Below, in pieces: positions 35,194 to 46,086 of a stretch of DNA of 64,000 nt (positions within the stretch are counted from its first letter, which is position 1; each line of letters starts with the position of its first letter). Below the pieces are notes generated by a model, which was not told the DNA's origin, searched no databases, and worked only from the letters and a program-made list of their open reading frames with translations. A program made the position numbers and the translations under genes. Origin of the DNA: Caballeronia jiangsuensis (GTDB lineage: Bacteria; Pseudomonadota; Gammaproteobacteria; Burkholderiales; Burkholderiaceae); contig JFHF01000022.1 of NCBI GenBank assembly GCA_000648925.1, forward strand, positions 1 through 64,000, given 5' to 3'.

Positions 35194-35269
35194 ATCGGCG
35201 ACATTGTTTGACATCGGGATACAGCGGTTCCGCGAGAATCGCGTTCCGTTCTCCGGTTCCGACGTCACC

Positions 35270-35413
35270 ATGAAGCACCTTCGTTTTCTTTGCGCCGCGG
35301 CGACGCTCATCGCCGCTTCACTCACGCTTTCCGGCTGCGGCCTTTTCGGGTGCAGCGGCTTCGCTACCAATGGCGGCGGTTTCGGCGGCTGCAGCGTCGG
35401 CACCCGCTTCTGA
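35270..35413 (+). CDS. 47-residue Gly/Cys-rich lipoprotein
   Basis: MKHLRFLCAAATLIAASLTL leads directly into a lipobox (LSGC), so the mature peptide is about 25 residues and lipid-anchored. It contains three further Cys and a glycine cluster (NGGGFGGC). No family recognised. Small lipoproteins of this shape are often envelope-stress products. Starts 76 bp after nnrS. Confidence 0.6.
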   Translation: MKHLRFLCAAATLIAASLTLSGCGLFGCSGFATNGGGFGGCSVGTRF

Positions 35414-35970
35414 TTCGCCGCCCCTCCACATGCGGGGCTCGCATCGTCTATCTCCTGAATAATCGCGGACTCCCCGCGCGAGCCGGGTTTGCCTGCTTGC
35501 CCTTCGCGACGACACTACGTTCATTGGGCAACCGTCGGCGATATTAAACGTCGACATCGACTGGAGACAGCATGAACGCTCACGCAAGTCTGGTTCTTCT
35601 CGCTCTCGTGTCGCCGGCGTGCGCGCTGGCATTCCGGGCGTGGGTCGCCAGCATCGACACACGCGTGCCGCGCCTCGCGTATTGCGTTGCGCTTCGAGGC
35701 GTGTCGAATCCGCGTCGTCATCTGCTTTCGTTTCGCGCGTCGCCGTAGTCCGCGACGGCGCTGAACGCCCATCCTGCTGCCGCAGGATCGCTCGAATCAC
35801 GGGGATAAGAGAGCGAGGAGACCACCTGCCGGCGGCAAGACAAAAAGCGCATCCGCAACGCGGCGTCATACGTCGCACATCAGTCGCAAGCCGCGGAAAG
35901 CGCGAGCTCGATAACTAGAAAACGGGCGACACGCCGGGTCGCCCGTCCAGCCGACGCTACGGCTTCGCCA
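35414..35970. other. 557-bp stretch without a confident gene
   Basis: It lies between the small lipoprotein and the MFS gene. It holds one possible 58-codon ORF at 35572-35748 with a GGAG site. Otherwise I see no terminator, repeat or conserved motif. Codon usage across it is unlike its neighbours, so it may include eroded coding DNA. Confidence 0.4.
35572..35748 (+). CDS. Possible 58-residue exported peptide
   Basis: ATG 35572 is preceded by GGAG at seven bases. The product begins MNAHASLVLLALVSPACALA, like a signal peptide, and continues with an Arg-rich stretch ending LLSFRASP. No family known, and the second half looks like random high-GC coding. Could be a remnant. Confidence 0.3.
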   Translation: MNAHASLVLLALVSPACALAFRAWVASIDTRVPRLAYCVALRGVSNPRRHLLSFRASP

Positions 35971-37284
35971 TCATTCCTTCACTGTCGTGTACGACATGTC
36001 CAGCGACGCCGCACGCGCATGTTTCTGCGAATGCGCGTTACGCATCGGCTTCAGCACGAAGAGGGCGAGCAGCGCCGACAGCGCCGCCATGCCCGCCGCG
36101 AGCATGAACACCGCGTGCCAGCTTCCGGTCATCGACGTGATGACGCTCGAGAACGGGACGAGCAACGCCGCCGTGCCTTTCGCCGTGTAGAGCAGACCCG
36201 CGTTGGTCGCCGCGAATTTCGGGCCGAAGGTATCGCCGCACGTTGCCGGGAAGAGGCTATAGATTTCGCCCCACGCGAAGAACACGATGCCGGTCAGCAC
36301 GACGAACGCCACCGGATCGTGCCCGTACTTCGACAGCGCGACGATGCCCACCGCTTCGATCGCGAACGCCATGAACATCGTGTTTTCCCGCCCGATCCGA
36401 TCCGACACCCAGCCGAAGAACGGTCGCGTCAGGCCGTTGAGCACGCGGTCGATGGTGAGCGCGAAGGTCAGCGCGGGCAGCGTCAGGCCGAGTATCGACA
36501 CGGGCGAATCGTGCAGCCCGAAGTCCTTCGCGATCGGGCCGAGCTGCGCCGTCGCCATCAGGCCGCCCGCGGCCATCATCACGAACATCAGGTACATGAC
36601 CCAGAAGATCGGCGATGCCAGCACCTGTTTCGGGCTCGCGTTGTAGACGGCCGCCTTCACCGCGCTCTTCACCGACGCGATCATCTGCGCGGGCGGCGCA
36701 TAGAGCGCCATGCCGAGCAGGAACACGATGAGCCCCTGCCCGAGACCGAACCAGAGGAACGTCGCTTCATAGCCGCTCGACTTGATCATGTGCGCGATCG
36801 GCACGACAGTCGCAGCCGAGCCCATCCCGAAGCCCGCCGCCGTGATGCCCGCGGCCAGTCCGCGCCGCGCCGGGAACCACTTGAGCGCGTTGCCGACACA
36901 CGTGCCGTACACCGCGCCCGCGCCGACGCCGCCGACAGCCGCGGCGAAGTACAGGAGCGGCAGCGACGACGCCACCGAGTTGAGCGCCCACGCGATCGCG
37001 CACAGGAGGCCGCCGCCGACCACGACGGGACGCGGCCCGTACTTGTCGACGAGATAGCCTTCCACCGGCACGAGCCATGTCTCCGTCACGACGAAAATCG
37101 TGAACGCCACCTGAATGGCCGCGCGGCCCCAGTGGTACTTCTCGTCGATCGGGTTGACGAAGAGCGTCCAGCCATACTGCATGTTCGCGATCATCGCCAT
37201 GCAAATCACACCGAAAACCAACTGCACCCACGGCGACGCCAGGCGCGACGCCTTGTCATCGCGGCCCATCTGGTTCATTCCCAT
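35971..37284 (-). CDS. OxlT-like oxalate/formate MFS antiporter
   Basis: 437 residues with 12 membrane helices, ATG 37284 with AAGGAG upstream. Marks of the oxalate/formate subfamily: MQYGWTLFVNPIDEKYHWG in helix 1, the MFS loop VDKYGPRP, GVGAGAVYGTCVGNALKWFP and a helix 11 TNAGLLYTAKGTAALLVP. These carriers swap organic anions such as oxalate and formate. No oxalyl-CoA enzymes lie in the window, so the substrate is inferred from family only. Confidence 0.87.
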   Translation of the reverse strand: MGMNQMGRDDKASRLASPWVQLVFGVICMAMIANMQYGWTLFVNPIDEKYHWGRAAIQVAFTIFVVTETWLVPVEGYLVDKYGPRPVVVGGGLLCAIAWALNSVASSLPLLYFAAAVGGVGAGAVYGTCVGNALKWFPARRGLAAGITAAGFGMGSAATVVPIAHMIKSSGYEATFLWFGLGQGLIVFLLGMALYAPPAQMIASVKSAVKAAVYNASPKQVLASPIFWVMYLMFVMMAAGGLMATAQLGPIAKDFGLHDSPVSILGLTLPALTFALTIDRVLNGLTRPFFGWVSDRIGRENTMFMAFAIEAVGIVALSKYGHDPVAFVVLTGIVFFAWGEIYSLFPATCGDTFGPKFAATNAGLLYTAKGTAALLVPFSSVITSMTGSWHAVFMLAAGMAALSALLALFVLKPMRNAHSQKHARAASLDMSYTTVKE

Positions 37285-37362
37285 GCCTGTCTCCTTGGCA
37301 AATTGCCTTGTGTATTTGGACGTCGAACGACGCCTCCCGCGACGCAGTGCATGCTGCGTCGC

Positions 37363-37382
37363 ATATACACAGTATGTGATAT
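37363..37382. promoter_or_regulatory. Imperfect AT-rich dyad upstream of the MFS gene
   Basis: ATATACAC and TGTGATAT face each other around AGTA, about 80 bases before the MFS start codon. GntR-type operators often have this look. A TTGACT hexamer on the minus strand (37392-37397) could be the -35. Confidence 0.35.
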
Positions 37383-37480
37383 ATCAAGTAAGTCAAGCGA
37401 AAGAAATGACGGGGTTTTCACTTAGGAAATCGCACTTCGTAAGCGCATGAAAGCTGCAGTGGACGCAGATCGAACAGACG

Positions 37481-37513
37481 AAAAAAAGCCCGGCAGAGAC
37501 AGGCCTGCCGGGC
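37481..37513 (-). terminator. Rho-independent terminator of the OprD porin gene
   Basis: GCCCGGCAG (37488-37496) and CTGCCGGGC (37505-37513) form a perfect 9-bp stem. Read on the minus strand it is followed by seven T (37481-37487). It lies 115 bases beyond the porin stop. Confidence 0.85.
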
Positions 37514-37627
37514 GATGAGCGTGGCGAGACATGGCAATCCGCAGCACGCACCCTCTTTATAAATGAAAGTTAAACGTAATGTAAAGGGGTATTTTTGTAT
37601 GGTTCGAGTTTTATGCGTTCGGCGGTC

Positions 37628-39028
37628 TTAGAACACGTTCACGGGCACGTTCACCATCAGGCGATACACATCGCTGGTGCCGTCCGGATAGTAGGCGCTG
37701 TTGCTGTGATGGTGCATGTAGTAGAACTTGACCGACGTGTTCTTGAACTTGCCGTCCGGAATCGTGTAGCTCGGAATCACCCCGATTTCGTAGTGCGTAC
37801 CGTGGATCGGCTGACCGTTGACGAGATAGTTGGCTGCCTGCGCCGTGCCGCCGTTGGCCATTGCGCTGCCATCGGCATCCCAGCCATACGCGCCCCACAT
37901 CGTGAACTTGAGACCCGGTACGCCGTACTCCTTCATGTTGAGCGAGTACGACAGACTCAACGATTTTTCGTGCGGCTGGTTGTAGTCCACATCGAGCGAG
38001 TTCGACAGATAATCGCCCGCCGACTGACCGATATAGTCGAAGGTCTGATCGCTCACGATCTGCTGGAACGCGACCTGCACTGTATGCGCGCCGTGCGTGC
38101 CGGCAAGCGCCAGCGAATACGCGTTGTTGTTGATCGAGCCTTGCCGCTTGTCGCCGATCGCGCCCGTGTAGTAGTAGTTCAACGAGCCCGTCCAGCGAAC
38201 ACTTTTCGGATCGCCGATGCTCTGCGTCGCCGTCAGGTAGTACTGCTGCCACACGTTGTTCGCGACGCTGCCGTAGAGCGAGACCGACGTGTCGTCGCCG
38301 TGCGTCCAGTCGCCGCCGAAGTACGTGAACTGCGAGACATGCGTGCCACCGTATTCCGTCGTGAGACCGGTAACAGTCGTCATGCCGCGCGCGAGCACGC
38401 CGTCCACCGTGCCCGCCTTCAGCGTGAGGTTCTTGATCTCATCGCTCGCCAGCGAGAAGCCGCGATAGGTCGGCGGCAATGCGCGATTGTCGTGCGGCAC
38501 GAGGAATGGATTGTCGAACAGTTGCTGACCGTATTTGAGCACGGTGTTCGACACGCGCGCCTTCACATCCCACACGCCCGGATAGGCCCACGCCAGTTGA
38601 TTCGACCCGCCGCCGTCCGTGCCGACGTGAACACGATTGCCCGCCCCCATGCCGCCGTTCAGCTTGAACGCGCCGAAGAGCGAGACGTCGCCGCCCAGCC
38701 CGATCAGCCCTTTCGTATAGCCCGATTCGAACACCGCCTGCGCGCCCAGAACCCACGCGTCCTTTTTGCCCGCGCCCTTGAATTCGTCATGCTCGGTGAA
38801 GGAACGCATCAGCACGTTGAAGTGCGAATCCTCGATGAAGCCTTTCGCTTTTGCCTGGCTGCTCACCGGCGCATCCGCCCCCGTGTTGGGCGGCGAATCC
38901 GGCGGCGCTTCGGTGTGACGCGAAGGCGGCTGAGTATCGGTGTCATCGGCATGCGCGGCAACCACGGCGGCCATGAAACCGCTGAACAACAAAATCGATA
39001 GCGCGAGTGAGCGTTTTTGTTTTTTCAC
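37628..39028 (-). CDS. OprD-family outer-membrane porin
   Basis: 466 residues from the GTG at 39028, chosen because GGAG sits nine bases upstream and the product then begins KKQKRSLALSILLFSGFMAA, a normal signal peptide; another GTG at 39043 would add five residues. After a disordered acidic linker (about 28-55) comes a barrel with many alternating aromatic strands, ending in YRLMVNVPVNVF with a C-terminal Phe. OprD porins admit amino acids, peptides or aromatic acids. It may feed the adjacent peptide transporter, which is inference. Confidence 0.88.
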   Translation of the reverse strand: MKKQKRSLALSILLFSGFMAAVVAAHADDTDTQPPSRHTEAPPDSPPNTGADAPVSSQAKAKGFIEDSHFNVLMRSFTEHDEFKGAGKKDAWVLGAQAVFESGYTKGLIGLGGDVSLFGAFKLNGGMGAGNRVHVGTDGGGSNQLAWAYPGVWDVKARVSNTVLKYGQQLFDNPFLVPHDNRALPPTYRGFSLASDEIKNLTLKAGTVDGVLARGMTTVTGLTTEYGGTHVSQFTYFGGDWTHGDDTSVSLYGSVANNVWQQYYLTATQSIGDPKSVRWTGSLNYYYTGAIGDKRQGSINNNAYSLALAGTHGAHTVQVAFQQIVSDQTFDYIGQSAGDYLSNSLDVDYNQPHEKSLSLSYSLNMKEYGVPGLKFTMWGAYGWDADGSAMANGGTAQAANYLVNGQPIHGTHYEIGVIPSYTIPDGKFKNTSVKFYYMHHHSNSAYYPDGTSDVYRLMVNVPVNVF

Positions 39029-39252
39029 GAAAAAAGTCTCCACTTATATTGATTCAACTGCTAACGGCTTGATCGAAACTAAGGATTGCAAAACGCCTCG
39101 CCCGGCGACGCGAAAAAGCGTCGAGGCGTACAGGCGGTTCAGCAAACGAAGCAAGGGATGAGCGGCGCATGGCCGCCCCGGTTATCGGACGTTATTTATT
39201 GCGGGTGTCTTCCTCGAATATCGTTGGTTTTCTAATTGGCGCGAGTCGCCAT

Positions 39253-40228
39253 TCAAGCAAACAGGCACGCCGCCGATGAATCGGCCCCGAGCGCGCGCAA
39301 CGCGGGCACTTCGCGCGAGCAACGCGCCTGCGCCATCGGGCATCGTGTATGGAACACGCAGCCCGAAGGCGGATCGATCGGGCTCGGAATGTCGCCGGAC
39401 AGAATCTGCACGGTCTTGGCGCGCTCGACCGCCGGATCGGGCACCGGCACCGCCGACAACAGCGCGCGCGTGTACGGATGGCGCGGCGTGTCGTAGAGCG
39501 CGTGCTTCTCCGCGAGTTCCATCACGCGGCCGAGGTACATCACCATCACGCGATCGGAGATGTGACGCACCACGGCGAGATCGTGCGCGATGAAGATCAG
39601 CGCGAGCTTCATCTCCCTTTGCAGCGACTTGAGCAGATTCACGATCTGCGCCTGAATCGACACATCGAGCGCCGACACAGGTTCATCGCAGATGACGAGC
39701 TTCGGCTCGACGATCAGCGCGCGCGCAATGCCGATGCGCTGACACTGCCCGCCCGAGAATTCATGCGGATAGCGGTTGATCATCTGCTCGCGCAGGCCGA
39801 CCTTCGCCATCATCGCGCGCACGCGTACGTCGATTTCCTGCTTGTCCATGCCGGGCCGATGCTCGACGAGCGGCTCCGCGATGATCTGTCCGACCGTCAT
39901 GCGCGGATCGAGCGACGCGAGCGGATCCTGAAAGATCATCTGCACGTCGCCGCGCACGCGATGCCATTCGCGGGCCGATGCGCCCGAGAGCGTCGCGCCC
40001 ATCCATACGATATCGCCGGCCGTCGCGGGAATGAGGTTCAGGATCGCGCGCGACAGAGTGGACTTGCCGCAGCCCGATTCGCCGACGACGCCGAGCGTCT
40101 CGCCCGCCTTCAGCTCGAAGCTCACGCCGTCGACGGCCTTCAGCGTGCGGCGCGGCGCCCACGGCAGGCGGTTTTTCGGCTTCACCTGAAAATGCACGCG
40201 CATGTCGCGCACGGAGAGAATCGTCGCG

Positions 40229-40236
<8 letters not shown>
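39253..40236 (-). CDS. Oligopeptide ABC transporter, ATPase (OppF/DppF type)
   Basis: 327 residues. Walker A GESGCGKST, signature FSGGQCQRIGIARAL, Walker B LVICDEPVSALDVSIQ and the H-loop IAHDLAVVRHIS are all in order. The C-terminal oligopeptide extension with Cys-rich GCVFHTRCPMAQARC may bind an iron-sulfur cluster, as in some homologues. Last gene of a five-gene minus-strand operon and overlaps the DppD-type gene by 8 bp. Confidence 0.93.
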
Positions 40237-41215
<979 letters not shown>

Positions 41216-41218
41216 GGC

Positions 41219-42109
41219 TCACCTGTCCTTCGGATCGAGCGCGTCGCGCAGCCCGTCGCCGACAAAGTTGATGCAGTAAAGCGTGATCGACAACAACGCC
41301 GCCGGGAACAGCAAAATCCACGGCGACGATTCCATCACGCCGACGCCGTCCTGGATCAGCACGCCCCAGCTCGTCATCGGTTCCTGCACGCCGAGTCCGA
41401 GGAACGACAGCACCGATTCCGTGAGAATGACGGCGGGCACGGTGACGGTCGTATAGATCGCGACGATGCCAAGCAGATTCGGCACTACATGCCGCGCGAT
41501 GATGCGCCGCGTCGGCACGCCGATCGCGCGCGCCGCCTCGACATACTCCTTCGAGCGGATCGAGAGCGTCTGGCCGCGCACGACGCGCGCCATGTCCATC
41601 CACGAGAAGATCGTGATGGTGATGACGACGAGATAGAACTCGCGGCCGAGCAGCGTCACCATCAGAATCGCGATGAGCAGATACGGAATGGCGTACATCA
41701 TGTCGACGATGCGCATCATCGCGTTGTCGATGCGTCCGCCGACGAAGCCCGCGATCGCGCCCCACACGATGCCGAGCGTGACCGACGTGAGCGTGGCGAG
41801 CGCGCCGATCATCAGCGACACGCGCCCGCCGATCAGGCAGCGCACGAGCAGATCGCGACCGGTGTCGTCGGTGCCGAACAGATGCCAGTTCGCGAGCGTG
41901 GGCGCGACGCTCGTCGCGTTCCAGTCGGTGGAGTCGAACTCGTTCGGCAACAGCCACGGCCCGACGATGCACGCGAGCGTGATCAGAACGAGCAGGATCA
42001 GGCTCACGACGGCGGCCTTGTTGCGCAGGAAACGCGCGCGCGCGTCCTGCCACGGGCTGCGGCCCGCGACCGCCTTTTCGAGCATGGGTGCAAGAGAAGC
42101 AGATTTCAT
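41219..42109 (-). CDS. Oligopeptide ABC transporter, permease (OppC/DppC type)
   Basis: 296 residues from ATG 42109, 10 bp after the OppB-type gene stop; the longer frame overlaps that gene. An N-terminal OppC_N segment (RARFLRNKAAVVSLILLVL) is followed by five or six helices and the EAA loop (EAARAIGVPTRRIIARHVVPN) that docks with the ATPases. Pairs with the OppB-type subunit to form the channel. Confidence 0.93.
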   Translation of the reverse strand: MKSASLAPMLEKAVAGRSPWQDARARFLRNKAAVVSLILLVLITLACIVGPWLLPNEFDSTDWNATSVAPTLANWHLFGTDDTGRDLLVRCLIGGRVSLMIGALATLTSVTLGIVWGAIAGFVGGRIDNAMMRIVDMMYAIPYLLIAILMVTLLGREFYLVVITITIFSWMDMARVVRGQTLSIRSKEYVEAARAIGVPTRRIIARHVVPNLLGIVAIYTTVTVPAVILTESVLSFLGLGVQEPMTSWGVLIQDGVGVMESSPWILLFPAALLSITLYCINFVGDGLRDALDPKDR

Positions 42110-42119
42110 CGCGCGCCCT

Positions 42120-43040
42120 TCAATAACGGATCTTCGGGTCGAGCCACGCATACGCGAGATCGACCAGCAGGTTGAGCAGCACCGCCACCACCGTGACCAG
42201 CACGACGAGGCCGAGCACGAGCGTGTAATCGCGATTGGCCGCGCCGTTCACGATCAGCTTGCCGATGCCCGGCAGCGAGAACACCGATTCCGTGACGACC
42301 GCCGCCGTGATCGACGAAATGGCGAGCGGCCCGATCACCGATACGACCGGAATCAGCGTCGGCTTCAACGCATGACGCAGGACGACGGTGCGCATCGGCA
42401 ATCCTTTTGCGCGGGCGGTGCGGATGTAGTTCGTATTCAGCACTTCGATCAGGCTCGCACGCGTCACGCGGCCGACCGTCGCGACATTGATCATCGCGAG
42501 CAGCGCGACGGGCAACGCCATGTAGCGCAACTGGAAGTCGTTCCAGCCGCCCGCGGGCAGCCACTTCAGCAGGATCGCGAACACGAGGATCAGCACCGGC
42601 CCGAGCACGAACGACGGGAACGCGTTGCCCGCGTTGCTGACGAGCATGAGCGCGTAGTCCGCGATGCTGTTGCGACGCAGCGCGGCCACGACGCCCAGCG
42701 CGACGCCGATCACGATGGCGAGGAGCATCGATACGCCTCCGATCGCGAGCGACACCGGCAGCGCGCGCAGCACGAGGTCGTTCACGCTCCAGTCGGCATA
42801 GCGGAACGATGCGCCGAGATCGCCGTGCAGAAGACCGTCGAGATAGAACAGATACTGCTTCCACAAAGGCTCGCCGAGGTGGTACTTCGCCTGCAGGTTC
42901 GCGAGCACTTCGGCGGACACCTTGCGCTCGCCGTCGAACGGACCGCCCGGCGTCGCGTGCAAGAGCAGATAGCAGACCGTCACGACGATCAGGAGCGTCG
43001 GCAGCGTGAGCAGCACGCGCCGCAATGTGTAGGACCACAT
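42120..43040 (-). CDS. Oligopeptide ABC transporter, permease (OppB/DppB type)
   Basis: 306 residues. Typical N-terminus (LRRVLLTLPTLLIVVTVCYLLL), long periplasmic loop, then five helices with the EAA loop RTARAKGLPMRTVVLRHALKP. Lies 19 bp downstream of the binding-protein gene. Confidence 0.93.
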   Translation of the reverse strand: MWSYTLRRVLLTLPTLLIVVTVCYLLLHATPGGPFDGERKVSAEVLANLQAKYHLGEPLWKQYLFYLDGLLHGDLGASFRYADWSVNDLVLRALPVSLAIGGVSMLLAIVIGVALGVVAALRRNSIADYALMLVSNAGNAFPSFVLGPVLILVFAILLKWLPAGGWNDFQLRYMALPVALLAMINVATVGRVTRASLIEVLNTNYIRTARAKGLPMRTVVLRHALKPTLIPVVSVIGPLAISSITAAVVTESVFSLPGIGKLIVNGAANRDYTLVLGLVVLVTVVAVLLNLLVDLAYAWLDPKIRY

Positions 43041-43059
43041 GAGCGATTTCTCCTGTGCG

Positions 43060-44697
43060 TCAGTGCTTGACGATGTAGAGATCCTTGCTGCCGTAATGAT
43101 CCATCGGATTCTTCAGCGAGTAGCCGCCGACATAGCTCTTCACGAGACGCGGCAAGCCGTATTGCAGCAGCGGCAGCATCGGGTAGTCGTCCATCACGAT
43201 CTTTGCCGCCTGCGTCTGCAACTGCGTGCGCTTCGCGAGATCCGTGGTTGCGGCCGCTTCCTTGATGAGCGCGTCGGCCTTCGGGCTGCAACTGAAGTTG
43301 TCGTTCTGCTCCGACTTGCATTGCACGAGCGTGAGGAAGGTCGTCGCGTCGTTGTAGTCGGCCACCCAGCCATTGCGCGCGATCTGATAGTCGCCGCCAT
43401 GACGCTTCTTCAGCAGCACCTTGAACTCCATCGACTCGATGTCCATCGTGAGGCCGAGCTTCGTCTTCCATTCCGACGCGACGAAGATCGCCATCTTCTT
43501 GTTGTAGTCGCTCGTGTTCATCGCGAAGTTCAGCTTCGTGCCCGGCTTCACGCCCGCCTGTTCCAGCAGCTTCTTCGCTTCCTCGACGCGCTTCGCCATC
43601 GGCCACGTCGACCATTCGTAGTTCGATACTTCCGCGCCGCTCACGCCCTTCGGCAGCAGGCCGTACAGCGGCGTCTGGCCGTCGGCGGTCACGCGCTGCG
43701 CGAGCAGATCGCGGTCGATGACCATCGAAAGCGCCTTGCGCACGCGCACGTCCTTCAGCAGCGGATCGCGATTATTGAAGCTGTAATAGCGCGTGCCGAG
43801 AATCAGCGAGTTGCGGATGTCCTTCGGGAATTGCTGGCTGTACTTCGCATACGTGCCAGTGGGCAACTGATACGTCATGTCGTTCTCGCCGGACTGGAAC
43901 AGCTTGACGTCCGTGTTCTCGTCTTCGACCGGCAGATAGGTGACCTGCGTCAGTTGAACGTTCGTCTTGTCCCAGTAGTTCGAATTCTTCGTCAGCACGA
44001 GCTTGCTGTTGACCTGCCAGTCCTTGAGCTGAAAGGCGCCGTTGCTGACGAGATTGCCCGGCTTCGTCCAGTCCTTGCCGAATTTCTCGACCGTCGCGCG
44101 ATGGACCGGCCCGAGATTCGGATTCGACATCAGTTCGGGCAGGAACGGCACGAGGCCGTCCGTCTTGACTTCGATGGTGTTCGCGTCGATCGCGCGCACG
44201 CCGAGCGCGCTCGCCGGCTTCTTGCCCGCGACGATTTCGGCGCCGTTCAGCAGGAACGGACCGAACACGTTCGCATACGACGACGCCGTTTTCGGATCGA
44301 CGAAGCGCTGGCAGCCGTAGACGAAATCGTTTGCGGTGACGGGATCGCCATTGGACCAGCGGGCGTTCTTGCGCAGATGGAAGATCCAGGTCGTCGAGTC
44401 CTTCTGTTCCCATTTTTCCGCGACGCCCGGCACCACCTTTCCGTCCGCGTCCGTGGCGGTCAAGCTCTCGAACAGATCGCGCGAGACGTTGGCCGCGACC
44501 ACGGTTTCGACCAGCGCCGGATCGAGCGTTTCGACCTCGGAGCCGTTGTTGCGCACGAGTTCCTGCTTCGCGGCGAGCGCGACGCCGGACGGCACGATGG
44601 CGGCCGTCGCGTTCAGTGCGGAGAGCGCGAGCAGCGCTGCGGCGGCGGCCAGCTTCGTGCGCTGGAGCGATACGTGGGGAACGGAAAGCAACGTCAT
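43060..44697 (-). CDS. Oligopeptide ABC transporter, binding protein (OppA type)
   Basis: 545 residues from ATG 44697, with GAGGA upstream; the frame runs far upstream through the intergenic dyad but no start there has a ribosome site. A signal region (ALLALSALNATAAI...) precedes a family-5 solute-binding protein: NNGSEVETLDPALVETVVAANVSRDLFE, FHLRKNARWSNGDPVTANDFVYG, and RVRKALSMVIDRDLL. It closely resembles periplasmic OppA/MppA peptide-binding proteins. A LysR regulator faces it. Confidence 0.93.
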   Translation of the reverse strand: MTLLSVPHVSLQRTKLAAAAALLALSALNATAAIVPSGVALAAKQELVRNNGSEVETLDPALVETVVAANVSRDLFESLTATDADGKVVPGVAEKWEQKDSTTWIFHLRKNARWSNGDPVTANDFVYGCQRFVDPKTASSYANVFGPFLLNGAEIVAGKKPASALGVRAIDANTIEVKTDGLVPFLPELMSNPNLGPVHRATVEKFGKDWTKPGNLVSNGAFQLKDWQVNSKLVLTKNSNYWDKTNVQLTQVTYLPVEDENTDVKLFQSGENDMTYQLPTGTYAKYSQQFPKDIRNSLILGTRYYSFNNRDPLLKDVRVRKALSMVIDRDLLAQRVTADGQTPLYGLLPKGVSGAEVSNYEWSTWPMAKRVEEAKKLLEQAGVKPGTKLNFAMNTSDYNKKMAIFVASEWKTKLGLTMDIESMEFKVLLKKRHGGDYQIARNGWVADYNDATTFLTLVQCKSEQNDNFSCSPKADALIKEAAATTDLAKRTQLQTQAAKIVMDDYPMLPLLQYGLPRLVKSYVGGYSLKNPMDHYGSKDLYIVKH

Positions 44698-45129
44698 GGG
44701 GAATCCTCTTTTGTCTCGATTGTCGATCTTTGCTTTCGTTTTACTTGCGCAGATTCGGAGTCCTACATGCATCGATTTGTTTATCGCAAATGGAATAAAC
44801 AAATCGATCTCGAACGGCGCAAATTTAACGAAAAGCTTTCTTGTTTCTGTCGCGTTGCTGCGGCGATTGCACGCACGCATCGCGCGTCCGACGATAATTC
44901 TTACGCGGACGCTTTCATTCGCGCTTCAGGCTGGCGGCGAGTATTTCGCATCAATAAGACGGATGCCACTCACATGTGCTTATAGACACTAAATTTTTCG
45001 AATAGTCGTTCAATTTGTTGGATCGGCGCACTTTGCGACTTTCGGCGCACGAATAGGGCTAAGGCAGCAAGTGCTTGTTTCCTATAAGATTGCGTCGCCG
45101 TTAACAGTCGCTTCAATGCCGTCCGAAAG
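44698..45129. other. 432-bp gap between the opp operon and the lysR gene
   Basis: No gene is supported. It carries the 14-bp inverted repeat at 44771-44808 and AT-rich DNA from about 44730 to 45090 in which divergent promoters must lie. I could not fix a -35/-10 pair with confidence. Confidence 0.5.
44771..44808. repeat. Perfect 14-bp inverted repeat before oppA
   Basis: ATCGATTTGTTTAT (44771-44784) and ATAAACAAATCGAT (44795-44808) are exact reverse complements around a 10-base spacer. It is 74 bases before the oppA start. It may be a double operator or a hairpin in the opp leader RNA; no T-run follows, so it is not a terminator. Confidence 0.75.
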
Positions 45130-46071
45130 ATGATCCGTTTTCGCCAGATCGAGGCTTTTCGCAGCCTCATCATGACCGGCACCAGTGTCGGCGCAGCAAA
45201 AAAACTCCACGTGACGCAACCCGCGATCAGCCGTCTGATCGCCGATCTCGAAGCCGATCTCGGTTTCAGTCTGTTTTCGCGCGTCGGCGGCCGTCTGAAT
45301 CCGACGACCGCCGGCCTGCGCTTCTACAAGTCCGTCGAAGAGAACTTTCTCGGGCTGGAGCGTCTGAAGCAGGTCGCCGCCATGATCCGCGAGGAAGCGT
45401 CCGATGGCCTCACGGTCGCGTGCATGCCCGTGCTCGCGACAACCCTTCTGCCGCCCGTGCTCGCCGATTTCACCGAGCGGCATCCCGGCGTGCCGATCAA
45501 GGTCGATTCGGTGAAGGTGCCCGAAGTGCTCGTGAACCTGCAGAACCACAAGGCCGATATCGCGCTGAGCCTCGCGTTTCCGGCGGTCGCGGGCATCGAG
45601 GTGGAGACGCTGCTGAAGGCGCGCGCGTCCTGCGCGATGCCCGCCACGCACAAGCTCGCCAAAAAGAAGATCGTGCGACCGTCCGACTTGCGCGGCGAGA
45701 AGCTGATCGGCTGGCTGCCGAATTCACGGCAGCCCTACGACGCGGAACAATCGCTCATTTCATCCACCGAGGACCGGCCGCGCTATACGGTCTTCACCGA
45801 CACGGCCCACACGCGCTATGCGATGGTCGCGGGCGGTCTCGGCATATCGATCGTGGAGCCGTTCGCGGCGAAGGTGTGGCGCGCGCACGGCGTCGTCGTG
45901 CGGCCGTTCGAGACCGACATCGAGTACGAATACGTGCTGTCGTATCCGAGCAGCGGAATCCGCTCGGATCTCGTCGCATCGTTCCGGGATTCGGTGAAGC
46001 GCGTCGCCGAGCATTATTCGTTCGATGCCCCGGAGGATGCGCTGGACGCCGTTCCTCTGGGCGCGGACTGA
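45130..46071 (+). CDS. LysR-family regulator, divergent from the opp operon
   Basis: 313 residues. N-terminal helix-turn-helix (FRSLIMTGTSVGAAKKLHVTQPAISRLIADLE) then an effector-binding domain (TVACMPVLATTLLPPVLADF). The sequence is nearest in feel to the OccR/NocR group that senses opines and amino-acid conjugates. Its divergent position marks the peptide transporter as its probable target, and itself as autoregulated. Confidence 0.92.
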   Translation: MIRFRQIEAFRSLIMTGTSVGAAKKLHVTQPAISRLIADLEADLGFSLFSRVGGRLNPTTAGLRFYKSVEENFLGLERLKQVAAMIREEASDGLTVACMPVLATTLLPPVLADFTERHPGVPIKVDSVKVPEVLVNLQNHKADIALSLAFPAVAGIEVETLLKARASCAMPATHKLAKKKIVRPSDLRGEKLIGWLPNSRQPYDAEQSLISSTEDRPRYTVFTDTAHTRYAMVAGGLGISIVEPFAAKVWRAHGVVVRPFETDIEYEYVLSYPSSGIRSDLVASFRDSVKRVAEHYSFDAPEDALDAVPLGAD

Positions 46072-46086
46072 CGTGCCGCGCGCAGT

